From positions 1 through 64,000 of the IMG/VR virus record IMGVR_UViG_3300021976_000006: a DNA stretch of 64,000 nt. One strand, written 5' to 3'. Of the stretch, positions 16,511-28,352 are shown in pieces (positions within the stretch are counted from its first letter, which is position 1; the number at the start of each line of letters is the position of its first letter). The notes beneath the pieces were generated by a model, which saw nothing but the letters and a program-made list of their open reading frames with translations, ran no database searches and was not told where the DNA came from. This DNA comes from a virus. Made by a program: the position numbers and the translations under genes.

Positions 16511-19500
16511 TTAACATATTGGATTATCATCAGCATCACGATATTCTTCAACATCGTTATCTAAATCATTTAACATTTGTTCATCAGATATAGATTGATC
16601 TATACCATTTTGATATTCCTCAAAGATTGTAAAGTCATTATCATCAAAGTCTATATCACTTGGACCATCTGAATAAGTAACATCAAAATCTTGAAAAGGA
16701 TTTACAAAGGTACTATTATTTTCTGAATTATCCAAATTTAAACTAGTATCTTCAACTATTTCTTCCTCATTATCAAGATCAACATAATCGTTTTCAAGAA
16801 TTTCTTGAGCTGTATAATTATTAGGAGTAACCGTTTCTTTAGGAATAGCTTTCTTAATATTACTCATACTATCAATAAATTGATTATCAATAATACTTGA
16901 ATTTAATCCATTCTCTTTAATAGGTTTAACTATATCAGTTGTAACCTCAAAAGCAATTGGAAGAGAACCATTATCCATATAATATTTAACTACCTCTTCA
17001 GCTGTCATTGTTATTGGAACTCCTGAAGCGTCAAATCCTTTTATTGATTTTAATAATTTAGAAGTAACTACATCAACAAGCTCTAAACCTATTTCTTCTT
17101 GACTCTCAGTATGAGAAGCAATATCATAAGCTAATGATCCACCAACTTTATATAAGTCTATTAGATCTTCTTTAAGAGCATTCTTAGGAGTATTTTTAAT
17201 TAACTCTTTCATACTTTTTTGATAAGCATCTAAACTAGTGAAATCAATACCTTGAATATTCTTAAAAGCTGTAGTTCTAGATTTATCAGCATTTTCAATT
17301 TGACCAAATATAGCTCTACTATTTCTCTTCATTGTAGGTAATTTTTTAGCTAAACTTTCAATTCTAGCAAATGAAGTTAACATATCATGAACAGTAGTTA
17401 TTAAACCACCTTTTAATGAGCTATAATCAGAGTAATCATCATTTTTAAAATCATCATTAAGTAAATCTAAAGCTGTTGATACATCTTTAAATACCCATGA
17501 TGGAATTGTATTAATAAATGATTTATTCTTAAATTGTAATCCATCTTTAAAATATGAATAATAATATAACTTTCTAGCAAATTCTCTAGTTTGATTATTC
17601 ATAAATAACTCTTTGAAAGCATTATTTAAATTAGTATAGAAATCACCTTCAGCTTTAATCCTAGTAGGAAACTCAATTCTTACTATTGATGAACCTCTAG
17701 CAGGTTCTTTAAGAGTTAATAACTTAATTAATAAGTTATTTCTAAAATTAGGATCTTTCTTAAGATTATATAAATCTCTACCAACTGAATTATCACCAGA
17801 TTTATGTATCATATAACCAGCATTTTGATGTGCTATCATTAAGTTATCATATTTCTCTGGAAATACTTCTTCTAAATAAGTTTTATAAGATTTATCCATA
17901 AAATGAGGAATTAATTCTTTTAAACCTAAAGTAGTTAATCCATTCATAGTTCTAAATACATTAGTATTAAGTAAGAAGAACTCTTTAGAGGTATCTAATA
18001 CTTTCTTATATATAATTATATTCTGAATAGTATTTGGATCACTTAATAAAGCTAATCTAGCATCAAAAGGAGTAGCATTAATATCATCTCCAATTTTAAA
18101 TACTGGTATATTAATATCAGTAACAAATTTAGTATTACTTTCTGTTTTATGTTTAACAACTTTTTTATCAACTAATTTGTTAATTAATTGATCATAAGTA
18201 TCAATATCAGAAGTAATATAATCATTAATAAAATCTAATTGTAGATCCTTTAATACTTTCTCTAATCTAAAGTTCTGATCAAAAGTTGATTTCATACCTT
18301 TATTTAAACTAAGTAACTTAGATACATTAGATGTATATTTAGCTTGAGTTTGTAAAGCATTAAAATACTCTGATACTTCATTTAAATGTAATAAGTCAGT
18401 AGGTTCAAGATCATTTTCATTTAAACTATCTTGTAATACTTGAACACTTAAAGTTTTCTTATGAGTATCTTTATATCTCTGTATTTTATCAAATTGTTCA
18501 GGAGATAAATTAGAACTATTAGGATCAAATCCTGTATTAAGTTGAATCTCTTTATCTAATTTTCTTTGTAAATCATCTAACTTAATACCTAATCTTATAT
18601 CACCACTTACATAGTGTCTAATAGTAGGTTGATTCATAAAAAGAATTGCTTCTTCCATTGTATAACCTATTGATAGCATATAAGCAACTGTTGGTAATGT
18701 ATCAGTAGTTGCACCATTAAATGTTAAGTTTAATAGTTTAGCTAACTGTTCTTTAGCATTATCTGTCATTGCTGATAGTAGAGTTGATATATTATCATTC
18801 TTTCTATTAGTATCACTATTAATAGTATTAATACCACTAAATCCTGTAGCTTTTCTACCTGATATAGTAGGTAATATCATACCATTTAACAATTCTACAT
18901 TATAAGTAGATAATAAAGCATGAGTAACATTAGCAATAGCTACTGGAGCAATACCTGATTTACCTTCCATATTACTTCTATTAGCATTAAAACGTGCAAT
19001 AGGAGTATTAGGAGAAACAGTTAAATTCTGATCTAAACCTAATATTCTTTCTACATCTTTAGCTACATCTTTAATAGAGTCCATTGAAGCAGGAATAGTT
19101 GCTGCTCTACTTCTAACATAATCATTAGTTAGAAACTTAATTTGAGCTTTCAATAATCCGTTATTATTAACTCCTCTATTAATAGGTTTCTGTTCAATAA
19201 ACTCTGCTAATGTAGAAGGCATATTTAATGCTTTAAACACTGACATTGTTTCATCAACTGTTGCTTTAGTATATGAAAATCCTAAATCTTTAAATTTAGT
19301 TTTAAGTAATTTATTATTACTCATATTCCATTTTTTATATTCTCTATATTTTTCAATATCTGTTTTAGCAGTACCATATAATATAGGAGTACCATTTTCA
19401 TCAGTATAGAAATCAGCTCTATGTATAAACTCAGAGTCAATATCAAAATCCGCTCCAGATAAAAATACTATTTGTTTTGGAAATACACCAACTGAACCAT

Positions 19501-22500
19501 ATTCAACAGGTAAGAAACCAACAACTTTTAATGACATCATAGAGTGTTTATCCTGCGTAGGAATACGTACTCCAAACATCTTTAATACTTCTTGAAATCT
19601 TTCATCTGAAGGATCTTTACCTAATAATTCATTAGCAAAAGCTGGAAGTAAACATTCTGAGTAATAGTTACCATCAGCATCTAACTTCATATGTTCTAAT
19701 GAACGCATTTTACCAGTTTCTTTATCTTTAATAAATATACCAGTATCAGATACTAAAGATACTTTTAATCCAGGAACTTTCTGACTTAATACTCCTTTAC
19801 TAAAGTGAGCTAAGAATAGTTGTTCAGCTTTATTAACTATTGGACCTAAGTTCCAGTTAAACTGTCTTTCACCATTATGATCAGGTGTAAAGAAGTTAGA
19901 TAAAACTTCATCAGAACCAGAAGCTATAATTGTATCATAGAACTTCTTAGTTAGTGCTTTAGAATTAAACTCTCCAGATATAGGGTCTCTCATATAAGCA
20001 ATAGCTTCTCTAAATCCATCTAATCTATTGTCAGCAAGTAATTGTCTATAGTAATCTCTAAGTTGTCCTAGAGTCTTAATATCATCATTATATTGAAAGT
20101 CAATAGCTAAGTTATCATCTTGTTCACTATGTATTAATTGTATTAATTGAGTACCATGAATAATCTTAGATTTACCTGATGGAGTTTCTACTTGTAATCT
20201 TTTGAATTTATTTTCAAGATCCATAATAGATTTTGTAAAATCAAATTTACCATCTTCTGCAAATTCTGCTGGAGCTATAGTAGCCATTTTAGAAGCAGAT
20301 TCTGGTAAAGCTTGATCTACTCCTTGAATAATCATCGCTTTATATTTATTATAAAGATATTCAAATCCTTCTAAAGGTTTAGATGGAAAAGGAACATCAT
20401 TACCATTAATATCTTTAATAACACCCATTATAGTATTACCTTCTTTATCTTTAGCACCAACTAAATTAGGACTAAGTATTAATTCAGATAATTTAAAATA
20501 GAAATCACCATTATAAGCAACAGTTTTAGTGGAGTTAAGAGCAGAGTTATTCTTTTCTAGAATATTCTTCTCATTCCAAGTAATATGTTGACCATTCATA
20601 ATTTTATTATAAATATTAGCTACCTGAGTAGGGAATCTACCCCATCTTTGTAGTTGTAATATTTTATGATCTAAAGTTACGTATGATTGAGCATCTGCTA
20701 TATCAATTTTACCTAGATTCAAATCTTTAGTAAATACTTTAATAGCATCTTCAATTTCTTGAGTATTTAATACTCCTTCAGCTTCTAATTCAGTTCTCTT
20801 AACTTCTTGAAAAGCTTGAATATCAAATTCTGTAAGATTAGTAGTTTCAATAAACTTGGTAGGTTCTTTATAAACAGCTACTTTAGTAAATCCTTCTCCC
20901 ATATCTGGACCAGAACCTATAATACCTTTAGCACGTTTAAACCAATCTACTGTATTTTTAACTTTTTTAGCATAATTATCTAATAATAAGTTATTAATAC
21001 CTAAAGTATTAATATAAGCATTAAGATAAAAGTCAGTAATTAACTTATCAGCTTTATCAGCTTTAAGTTCTTCTTTGTCTTTTAAATAACCTTGTTTTAT
21101 TAATTCTATATTAGGTAATTTACTTATTACATCATTAGATTGTAAAGCTAATTTAAATGAAGCAATATCAGATTCTAATTTAAGTTTAATTAATTGCTTA
21201 ATTTTATCTTCTTCATATAATAAAGTAGCATAAATATCTTCAGCAGTTTTATTATTTGGATCATTAGTTATATCATCAATATATTGATCTAACTCATAAC
21301 CAGAAAACTCCATTAATTTGAAACCTCTAGCACCTTGTTTATCATTATAACCTTTCCAAACAGTAGTTTCAGGTTTACCAAATTGAGTTTTAACTTTATG
21401 AATTCTAATAGCTTCTTGAGCTAAATAATCAAATAATATATCAGTAGCTTTAGAATTTATAGTTTTAAAATCATTAACCGGTAAAAATACTCCATAACCA
21501 GTATTAGATGCTTCCATCTGATTAATATTAAATAAAGCTGCTTGACCAACTCTTTTAGCTTTACCAGTTTCATCAGCTCTATTAAGACTCTTTCTATTAG
21601 ATAAGAACATTAACATATCTGATAATAAATACTGTTGAGCATTGAATTTACCAAATGTAACTCCTTCACCTTCTTCTACTTTATTAACATCACCTTCAAT
21701 AGTTGTTTGACGATAACCATCAATCATAGAAGGAGTTAATCCTTTCATAATTAAATCTACATTTTCATCAGCTAATAGGTGATTTAATTGTTTATTCTCT
21801 AATGGATTAATAAAGTCATCCTTTTTAGTTTTCTCTTGTTCAAGAACTCTTTGTCTTTCAACAGGATCAACTAACCATCTAAGTTTAACTAAACCAAATG
21901 AAGGTCTAATAATTGAGTATACATTTTTACCATCAGCATTTTGAAAACTATTTTCACCTACTGTAGGGTCAAATAAAGCGTTCTGCTCAGCTATAGATTT
22001 AATCCTAGTAGCAGCACCTCTTTCCCTTCCTTTATCATCCTTGCTAGTTAAAAATGGATTATATCCAGATTTAAACTCTGAAACAATAAATGGAATATTA
22101 CCAGCATCATATAAACCTTCAACTCCTAAGAATGAATCAACAAAATCTCTTCCTTCTTGATCCAGAGAATCATAAGGAGCTTTCTTTAATAAAGAGTAAG
22201 TTATATAAGCATTTGATAATTTAATAGATACTTTAGAAAAAGCATTTTTAATCTCATTAGACCTTAACTTAGCTTCATTAAATGTATCAACATTAATATT
22301 CTCACTTCTATTAATAAAATCTACTGTACTATTAATAGCTTTTTTAAGATTTTCATCAAAAGCCGTTTCCTCAATAGTAATTGAATAATTTTGCAACCAT
22401 TCATTAAATTGTACATCTTTAGCAGAGGCATTATTAGATTCTATTAATCTAGATTGTTCATTAGAATGAAGTATAGTATACCATGCTACTTTCTCATTAT

Positions 22501-25500
22501 TAAATGCAGTAACAAACTTTCTCCAAAGATCATAATTCTTAGTTATATCTTGAGTATTTATACCACCTTCAAGAGTTAATCCTAAATCATTTAATAATTG
22601 ATTAAATACAGCATTAATATCAGTATCAAATTCAGCTAAAGCTTTAAATCTAGGAAGTACACTTACTTCTTCAATACCGCCTAATGCTCTAACTAAACCT
22701 CTATAAACTTTCTTAAAGTCTACAGCTTCTTCTATATCCTGACCATATTCATCATTAGTTTTAACAGTAACTAAAGATATATACTCTCTTAATACTTTAC
22801 TAAATGAAGTCTCACCACCAATAGTCCAAACATCTTTATCAAATACTTCTCCTATATCATCAATATTCTCTTGATCTTCTTCTATAGTTCTAGCTTCATC
22901 AATATCAAATATTTGAGATTTAGCTCTAACATCTTTCTTAAGAGCAGCAATATTAGTTGGTAATGTAAATACATTTCTTTTTAATTCTAAGTTTCTAGAC
23001 ATAGCATCAATAAAGATGTCATCATTCATTAATCCTTTATCCTCTAAATATTGAGCATAATAAGGATTTTCATCTATACTATAGAATTTAGCTTTTTCAG
23101 CTATTAATATATCCAAGATAGCATTATCTGATAATCCTGGATGTAATTTATTTATTTTTGATTGTAATAATTTATTAGTTAAACTTGCTACAATACCTTG
23201 ACCTTCTAATTGAGTAGTAGTAATTGTATTACTAGTAGCATCTGTACCTTTAGTAAATATACTAAATACTCTTTCTTGATTTGCATAACTAGAAAATATA
23301 TTAGATTGTATAGTAGCATTTTTAAATTTACCTCTATTAATATTATAGAATAGAGATTGTAGTTCATCCATTTTACCAGTAATAAATCTAAACCATTCAG
23401 TTATTTTATTCCATATTGAATTTAATCCTGATTTATTAGTATTAGCTGAGTTAGCATATGTTTTAAAATCATTAGCCATTTTCTCTTCTAACCATAAATC
23501 AGCTAATTGATTATCTATATAATTAGAATACACAGATGAACTAGCTTTTAAATTAGATATATCAGCTGAAGTAGCTTTACCATATTTTTGAGCAGCTATA
23601 TTATAAGCAGATTGTATCTGTTTATCAGATATTAACATTCTAAATACAGCGTGAAAAGCTTCATGATATTGTGTACCAGCTTCAGCAGTAGTATTAAGAT
23701 ATATAATATTATCAGAGAATGCACCAAAAGTGGTACCATTATTTTTAATATTACCTAATAGTCTATTTAGATCTTCTACAGATATAGTAGATGGTAAATT
23801 ATCATTAATCCATTGTATAGCTTGGGGATAATCCATAATTTCTTCAGATGTTCCTATAGAGAATACAGGATCACCAGTAGCAGGTTTATGTCTATTAATT
23901 ATCTCTCTTATTTTAACTTCTCTTCCTCTTTTTTGTAATTTATTTAAATCATTATAATTTTCTAATAAAGGTTGAACTTCATTAGATATTTGCTGTTTTA
24001 ATTGATTTGATAGTTCATTATAAGAAGGATCAAATTTAGATAAATCTTCTATTGGAACAATAATAGTTTCTTCTTCAATAGACGTTTCTTCTGGATATTC
24101 AATATCATCTTCTATTAAATTTATAGTAGGATCAATATCCATCTCACTAACTATATAATCAGCAAAAGGATTGTCAGAATCAATTATATTACCTTGAGAT
24201 TCAGTAACTTGTTCAGTAGTTGGATTATTAACTACAAAATCATTTAATTTAGCATCATCAATTTTAAAAGTAATCTGATTCTGTAAAGCAGGATTTACTA
24301 TAACACTAGGAACAACATTAATAGATAATCTAGAAACAGCATCTTTTGCAGATATTGCATCAGCTACTGTAGTTCTAAGATTGGTTCTATTTAATCCTAA
24401 TTGATCTATTAAATCAGATATAGTTCCATAAGTACTAGCATCTAAAGCTACACGTTTACCTTTTTGGCCTTTAATTTTTAAAGCTAAAGTATAACCTTTA
24501 TTTGTAGCATTAGGAGTAGTAATCTGTAATTGAGCATAAAGAATAGATACAAATATATTATCACTTAAATATCTATTTATTTTTGATACTTCTTCTTTCA
24601 TAGTATCAGGATCAGTAATAGCTTTTAATTTAGTTACTGAATCAAATAAATATTTATATAACTGATTTTGTTTTTGTTCACTAAGTACTTGATTTTGAGC
24701 ACCTACCCAGTAATATTTACCATTATTAGCTTGAACTAATACTACATATCTATCTTCAAGTTCTTTAGGAATAGAAGGAACATTTTCATCTTCTCTCATA
24801 TCTCTAGTACCTTCAGTTATCTCTAACTGTCTTACTTGATCATATATATATGGTTTACCATTATTAGCAGGTAATTTAGCAGCAAGAAAATCCTTAATTA
24901 ATGTTCTAGGAGTTTCAGGATCAAACGTAAAATCTCCATTCCAATTTAAGTTAAAACCTAAAGTGGTTAAATCTTGAGGATTTAATCTTCCTCTTTCTTT
25001 AAGCAATGCATTTATTTTAGCATTCCTTGCTACAGTTTTATTATATCCTTCTGAAGTTAAATTAAAATTAACACTATCAGTTTGTTCAACACCATCTATT
25101 TGATTGATATTACCTAGTTTTTTACCTTGATATTCTAATGATACAATCATTGAAGGTATTAAATAAGATGTAGTAGAGTTAAATTGACTAACTTTCTGTC
25201 CAGCTACATAACCTAAGTCCGCTGGATTTTGAGCTACTAATTCTACATTAGCTAATATTTGACTTATTGGAGTATTATGAAATATATCTCTAACTTCAGC
25301 ATCAGTATAATACTGAGGATTAGTTTCCATAAATCTCAATCTCTGAAGTCTATCAAAGAAACTAACATTGGTAACTAATTGAATATTATCATTGGCTTTA
25401 GCTTCTTTAGTTTCTTGTTCTAAATTAGCAGCTTCTTGAACTTTAGTTTTCTCTTCTTCTCTAATAGCTAGTAATCTCTGAGAAACTTGCGCATGTAAAT

Positions 25501-28351
25501 CTCTTAAAGCATCTATATTAATACCATTAGAATTAAAACCTGGAACTACTTGCTCCATATCTTTTTTAAGAGCAGATAAAGCAGGTTCAGATATATCACT
25601 AGATAATGATTGTACAGCTTTAACTTTATTAGCAGTTTGAGCTAAATAATCATCATAATCTTTTTGTACTTGAGAACCTTGTAAATCCAATTGTTGTAAA
25701 TCAAAATTAAGATCATCTAATCTTTGAGTTAAAGAATCAATTGTTTGTTGATCTAAATCAGCAGGATTCTCTAAAGCTTGAGTTACATTATTAATTTCAC
25801 CTTGTAAGTATTCTTTAGTAAACACAGGAGATTGTGTATCATCTTCTTGTGTAATTGTATTATTTTCGTTTTGTATTTCAGGAACAGCTTCTACAGGAGT
25901 AGTAGTATTAACTTCAGCATCTTCAGCTGCCTGAATAGCTTCCTCTTGAGCAATTCCTTCTCTTAATTTTGATTGATACTCTGTTGAGGTAATATTGTTA
26001 TATTCAGATATTAAATCTTGAATAGCACTATTATTTCTAGATTTACTACTTTCCCAAACACTTAATGCTAATTTCTCTCTATTAAGTCTTTCTCTGACCT
26101 CTTTAGGAGATTCAATAGTAATGTTCTCAGGGCTTTGTAATTGTTCTTCTAAGCTCTCTATTCTGGTACTAGCATTATTAATTAATCTATCTACTTCTTT
26201 AGTATCTTCATTAATCACAAATCTATTAAATTTATTATTAATAATATCACCTTGATTTAAATAATTTTCTTCATAAGCTTGTACTGTACCATCTTCTTTT
26301 GGATTATAGTTTTCAGTTAAATAATCATTATAGAATTTAATATTCAATTGATTATTTCTAATATCTTTACTTATTTCTTTTGCTCTAGTAGCTTTTTCTT
26401 CAGAACTTAAATCTGGATTAGATTGTATTTCAGATAATTTTTTACTAAGATCTTCATTTTTCTTATTAAGATCAAATGTATTATTTATAATACCTAAAGC
26501 TTCTGATTTAACTTGTTGAGATTTATTAGTATCAGGTAAAGTGTTAAGAGTATCAAATAAACCAGTATTTTGTTTATAGATATTATCTAATTGATTTATT
26601 CTTTCTAAATAGAAGTCTAACTGTTGATCAGATATAACTTTCCCATTATGAAGAGTTTTAGTTATAGCTTCTACTTCATTCCTTTTACCATCTGCAATAG
26701 CAGGTATAATACTGTCATCTGAATAGTGTTTTTTACCACGAATTTTATCTAATCCTACTTTACTAATATCACCACCAGCACCTAATATAGCCCCAAATAA
26801 AGCAGCTTCTAAACCTTCTTTAATAGTGTCTTTAGAGAAGAATTTAGTTCCAAACTTACCTTCTCCCTCTTTTTCACTACTACCTATAGATAAATCATAT
26901 AGATTTTCAACACCTCTTTGTGAAAATGTTTGAAATAATTCTTCTAAACCCTCCTCAGCTGCTGATCCTAAATATTTATTCTCAAATAAATCATTCATGA
27001 ATTTACCAGCATTACCAGATAAACCTTTTTTAAAGTTATTAAATACTTTACTAATAGCTGCTTCTGATACATCACCACCTAGTTCATTAAGTACAGATCT
27101 AGCTAATACTTTATCTCCACCTCCACCTAACCAGTTAACTAATCTGTTAGTACCAACTGCTGATTCTATTAAACCATTAATAGCACCAGTTAATAAACCA
27201 ACACTACCTGCTTTAGCTTCAGATAAACCTGAATTTAAAGCTGATTCATAAGCTTCATTATAATTTAATATAGCACCAGCACCAAAGTTAACAAGTGTAT
27301 CAAACTTAGCAGTTTGTGAGGCAGCAGGAGCAATAGCAGAACCTAATAGTCTACCAGCAGTACCCATAATAGCCATTTGAGCTAAAGATGCAGCACCTTG
27401 TCCTATACCACCGCCTAACCATTCAGCTGTACCTCCAACTCCAGGTTTAGTTTGATCTATAGTTACATTAGTATTAAATCTTTTACCAAATTCTGTTGAG
27501 TTTTCAGCATATTCTTTTGCTAAATCACCAGTTCCAGGTAAAGCAGCATAAACATTAGAAACACCCCTATTAAAGTTAACTAAGTTTTTTGCTAAACCTG
27601 AATATGTATTTGCTAAACCAGCACCTACTTCTCTAAAGAAACCTTTTTGAAAAGGTACTGCTCCATAAGCATTTAATACTGATTTACCAGTTTTAACTAT
27701 TTTATCATAATTCTCTATTTTAGTTTTAGCTAAAATATCATTTCCTTCTGCATCTTTATCAAGATAGAAGAAGTATTGACTATTAGGATTAAAGTTTAAT
27801 TTAAGTTTTCTGTCTCCTAATACATTTTGTTCAATACCAAGACCATATTTTATATTATCTAAAACATCATCTTTTTCCATTAAAGGTAAATTCTCATCTA
27901 ATGATTCTAGATTACCAAAATCATCGTTTCTTACAACACCATTTAATAGAGCTTTATCAAATCTTTTATTTTGATTATAAGCACCCAATACTTCATCTTT
28001 AATTTGATCAGTAGATTTAGCTGTAGATTCAGCAAGTAATTTATCATCTTGTTTAGAAAATGGATCTAATACTGTATTAAGAGCACTAGTTGCACTATTA
28101 AGAATACTATTCCAGTATTCAGAAACTCTAGCTTGTTTATTAATATCTTCTTCTTTTAAACCAGCATCAACTAAATCTTGATCCTTTTTAGCTTTTTGAT
28201 TTCTAACTTCTTGTTCAAAATCAAATGCTTCTACAGGATTAACTGAAGAAAATTGTTGACTATTCAAATTTCTAGAAGCTTCATTAGAGGCTATACTAGA
28301 TTTACCTGAACTTAGTTTATTTAATAGACTATCTAATTCTTTATCTGGCAT
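16511..28351 (-). CDS. Giant virion RNA polymerase polypeptide (crAss-like), fused to ejection-type and zincin regions
   Basis: A single 3946-aa frame. In order: a polar N-terminus; a Gly/Ala-rich hydrophobic stretch (about 305-345 and 380-400), like membrane-inserting internal virion proteins; an AAEEGLEEL segment; long coiled-coil and Gln/Asn-rich regions (about 560-950); a zincin motif HEAFH at 1563-1567; and the polymerase core with the metal-binding DFDID at 2968-2972 within FLSGADFDIDSEF. This DxDxD is the catalytic triad of the double-psi beta-barrel RNA polymerases; the crAss-like phage phi14:2 enzyme gp66 is the studied relative. It is expected to be packaged, enter the cell and transcribe early genes. 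The zincin might process the polypeptide. The C-terminus is very acidic. The frame is unbroken, with no intein or stop. Confidence 0.88.
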   Translation of the reverse strand: MPDKELDSLLNKLSSGKSSIASNEASRNLNSQQFSSVNPVEAFDFEQEVRNQKAKKDQDLVDAGLKEEDINKQARVSEYWNSILNSATSALNTVLDPFSKQDDKLLAESTAKSTDQIKDEVLGAYNQNKRFDKALLNGVVRNDDFGNLESLDENLPLMEKDDVLDNIKYGLGIEQNVLGDRKLKLNFNPNSQYFFYLDKDAEGNDILAKTKIENYDKIVKTGKSVLNAYGAVPFQKGFFREVGAGLANTYSGLAKNLVNFNRGVSNVYAALPGTGDLAKEYAENSTEFGKRFNTNVTIDQTKPGVGGTAEWLGGGIGQGAASLAQMAIMGTAGRLLGSAIAPAASQTAKFDTLVNFGAGAILNYNEAYESALNSGLSEAKAGSVGLLTGAINGLIESAVGTNRLVNWLGGGGDKVLARSVLNELGGDVSEAAISKVFNNFKKGLSGNAGKFMNDLFENKYLGSAAEEGLEELFQTFSQRGVENLYDLSIGSSEKEGEGKFGTKFFSKDTIKEGLEAALFGAILGAGGDISKVGLDKIRGKKHYSDDSIIPAIADGKRNEVEAITKTLHNGKVISDQQLDFYLERINQLDNIYKQNTGLFDTLNTLPDTNKSQQVKSEALGIINNTFDLNKKNEDLSKKLSEIQSNPDLSSEEKATRAKEISKDIRNNQLNIKFYNDYLTENYNPKEDGTVQAYEENYLNQGDIINNKFNRFVINEDTKEVDRLINNASTRIESLEEQLQSPENITIESPKEVRERLNREKLALSVWESSKSRNNSAIQDLISEYNNITSTEYQSKLREGIAQEEAIQAAEDAEVNTTTPVEAVPEIQNENNTITQEDDTQSPVFTKEYLQGEINNVTQALENPADLDQQTIDSLTQRLDDLNFDLQQLDLQGSQVQKDYDDYLAQTANKVKAVQSLSSDISEPALSALKKDMEQVVPGFNSNGINIDALRDLHAQVSQRLLAIREEEKTKVQEAANLEQETKEAKANDNIQLVTNVSFFDRLQRLRFMETNPQYYTDAEVRDIFHNTPISQILANVELVAQNPADLGYVAGQKVSQFNSTTSYLIPSMIVSLEYQGKKLGNINQIDGVEQTDSVNFNLTSEGYNKTVARNAKINALLKERGRLNPQDLTTLGFNLNWNGDFTFDPETPRTLIKDFLAAKLPANNGKPYIYDQVRQLEITEGTRDMREDENVPSIPKELEDRYVVLVQANNGKYYWVGAQNQVLSEQKQNQLYKYLFDSVTKLKAITDPDTMKEEVSKINRYLSDNIFVSILYAQLQITTPNATNKGYTLALKIKGQKGKRVALDASTYGTISDLIDQLGLNRTNLRTTVADAISAKDAVSRLSINVVPSVIVNPALQNQITFKIDDAKLNDFVVNNPTTEQVTESQGNIIDSDNPFADYIVSEMDIDPTINLIEDDIEYPEETSIEEETIIVPIEDLSKFDPSYNELSNQLKQQISNEVQPLLENYNDLNKLQKRGREVKIREIINRHKPATGDPVFSIGTSEEIMDYPQAIQWINDNLPSTISVEDLNRLLGNIKNNGTTFGAFSDNIIYLNTTAEAGTQYHEAFHAVFRMLISDKQIQSAYNIAAQKYGKATSADISNLKASSSVYSNYIDNQLADLWLEEKMANDFKTYANSANTNKSGLNSIWNKITEWFRFITGKMDELQSLFYNINRGKFKNATIQSNIFSSYANQERVFSIFTKGTDATSNTITTTQLEGQGIVASLTNKLLQSKINKLHPGLSDNAILDILIAEKAKFYSIDENPYYAQYLEDKGLMNDDIFIDAMSRNLELKRNVFTLPTNIAALKKDVRAKSQIFDIDEARTIEEDQENIDDIGEVFDKDVWTIGGETSFSKVLREYISLVTVKTNDEYGQDIEEAVDFKKVYRGLVRALGGIEEVSVLPRFKALAEFDTDINAVFNQLLNDLGLTLEGGINTQDITKNYDLWRKFVTAFNNEKVAWYTILHSNEQSRLIESNNASAKDVQFNEWLQNYSITIEETAFDENLKKAINSTVDFINRSENINVDTFNEAKLRSNEIKNAFSKVSIKLSNAYITYSLLKKAPYDSLDQEGRDFVDSFLGVEGLYDAGNIPFIVSEFKSGYNPFLTSKDDKGRERGAATRIKSIAEQNALFDPTVGENSFQNADGKNVYSIIRPSFGLVKLRWLVDPVERQRVLEQEKTKKDDFINPLENKQLNHLLADENVDLIMKGLTPSMIDGYRQTTIEGDVNKVEEGEGVTFGKFNAQQYLLSDMLMFLSNRKSLNRADETGKAKRVGQAALFNINQMEASNTGYGVFLPVNDFKTINSKATDILFDYLAQEAIRIHKVKTQFGKPETTVWKGYNDKQGARGFKLMEFSGYELDQYIDDITNDPNNKTAEDIYATLLYEEDKIKQLIKLKLESDIASFKLALQSNDVISKLPNIELIKQGYLKDKEELKADKADKLITDFYLNAYINTLGINNLLLDNYAKKVKNTVDWFKRAKGIIGSGPDMGEGFTKVAVYKEPTKFIETTNLTEFDIQAFQEVKRTELEAEGVLNTQEIEDAIKVFTKDLNLGKIDIADAQSYVTLDHKILQLQRWGRFPTQVANIYNKIMNGQHITWNEKNILEKNNSALNSTKTVAYNGDFYFKLSELILSPNLVGAKDKEGNTIMGVIKDINGNDVPFPSKPLEGFEYLYNKYKAMIIQGVDQALPESASKMATIAPAEFAEDGKFDFTKSIMDLENKFKRLQVETPSGKSKIIHGTQLIQLIHSEQDDNLAIDFQYNDDIKTLGQLRDYYRQLLADNRLDGFREAIAYMRDPISGEFNSKALTKKFYDTIIASGSDEVLSNFFTPDHNGERQFNWNLGPIVNKAEQLFLAHFSKGVLSQKVPGLKVSLVSDTGIFIKDKETGKMRSLEHMKLDADGNYYSECLLPAFANELLGKDPSDERFQEVLKMFGVRIPTQDKHSMMSLKVVGFLPVEYGSVGVFPKQIVFLSGADFDIDSEFIHRADFYTDENGTPILYGTAKTDIEKYREYKKWNMSNNKLLKTKFKDLGFSYTKATVDETMSVFKALNMPSTLAEFIEQKPINRGVNNNGLLKAQIKFLTNDYVRSRAATIPASMDSIKDVAKDVERILGLDQNLTVSPNTPIARFNANRSNMEGKSGIAPVAIANVTHALLSTYNVELLNGMILPTISGRKATGFSGINTINSDTNRKNDNISTLLSAMTDNAKEQLAKLLNLTFNGATTDTLPTVAYMLSIGYTMEEAILFMNQPTIRHYVSGDIRLGIKLDDLQRKLDKEIQLNTGFDPNSSNLSPEQFDKIQRYKDTHKKTLSVQVLQDSLNENDLEPTDLLHLNEVSEYFNALQTQAKYTSNVSKLLSLNKGMKSTFDQNFRLEKVLKDLQLDFINDYITSDIDTYDQLINKLVDKKVVKHKTESNTKFVTDINIPVFKIGDDINATPFDARLALLSDPNTIQNIIIYKKVLDTSKEFFLLNTNVFRTMNGLTTLGLKELIPHFMDKSYKTYLEEVFPEKYDNLMIAHQNAGYMIHKSGDNSVGRDLYNLKKDPNFRNNLLIKLLTLKEPARGSSIVRIEFPTRIKAEGDFYTNLNNAFKELFMNNQTREFARKLYYYSYFKDGLQFKNKSFINTIPSWVFKDVSTALDLLNDDFKNDDYSDYSSLKGGLITTVHDMLTSFARIESLAKKLPTMKRNSRAIFGQIENADKSRTTAFKNIQGIDFTSLDAYQKSMKELIKNTPKNALKEDLIDLYKVGGSLAYDIASHTESQEEIGLELVDVVTSKLLKSIKGFDASGVPITMTAEEVVKYYMDNGSLPIAFEVTTDIVKPIKENGLNSSIIDNQFIDSMSNIKKAIPKETVTPNNYTAQEILENDYVDLDNEEEIVEDTSLNLDNSENNSTFVNPFQDFDVTYSDGPSDIDFDDNDFTIFEEYQNGIDQSISDEQMLNDLDNDVEEYRDADDNPIC

Positions 28352-28352
28352 C

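Noticed and set aside
26997-27251. Plus-strand 84-aa open frame inside the polymerase gene; likewise 39516-39773, 42218-42421, 46958-47200 and 57056-57316
   Set aside because: Each lies wholly opposite a well-supported minus-strand gene, and the low-complexity Leu/Pro/Ala product mirrors the codons of that gene. No promoter or neighbour supports them.
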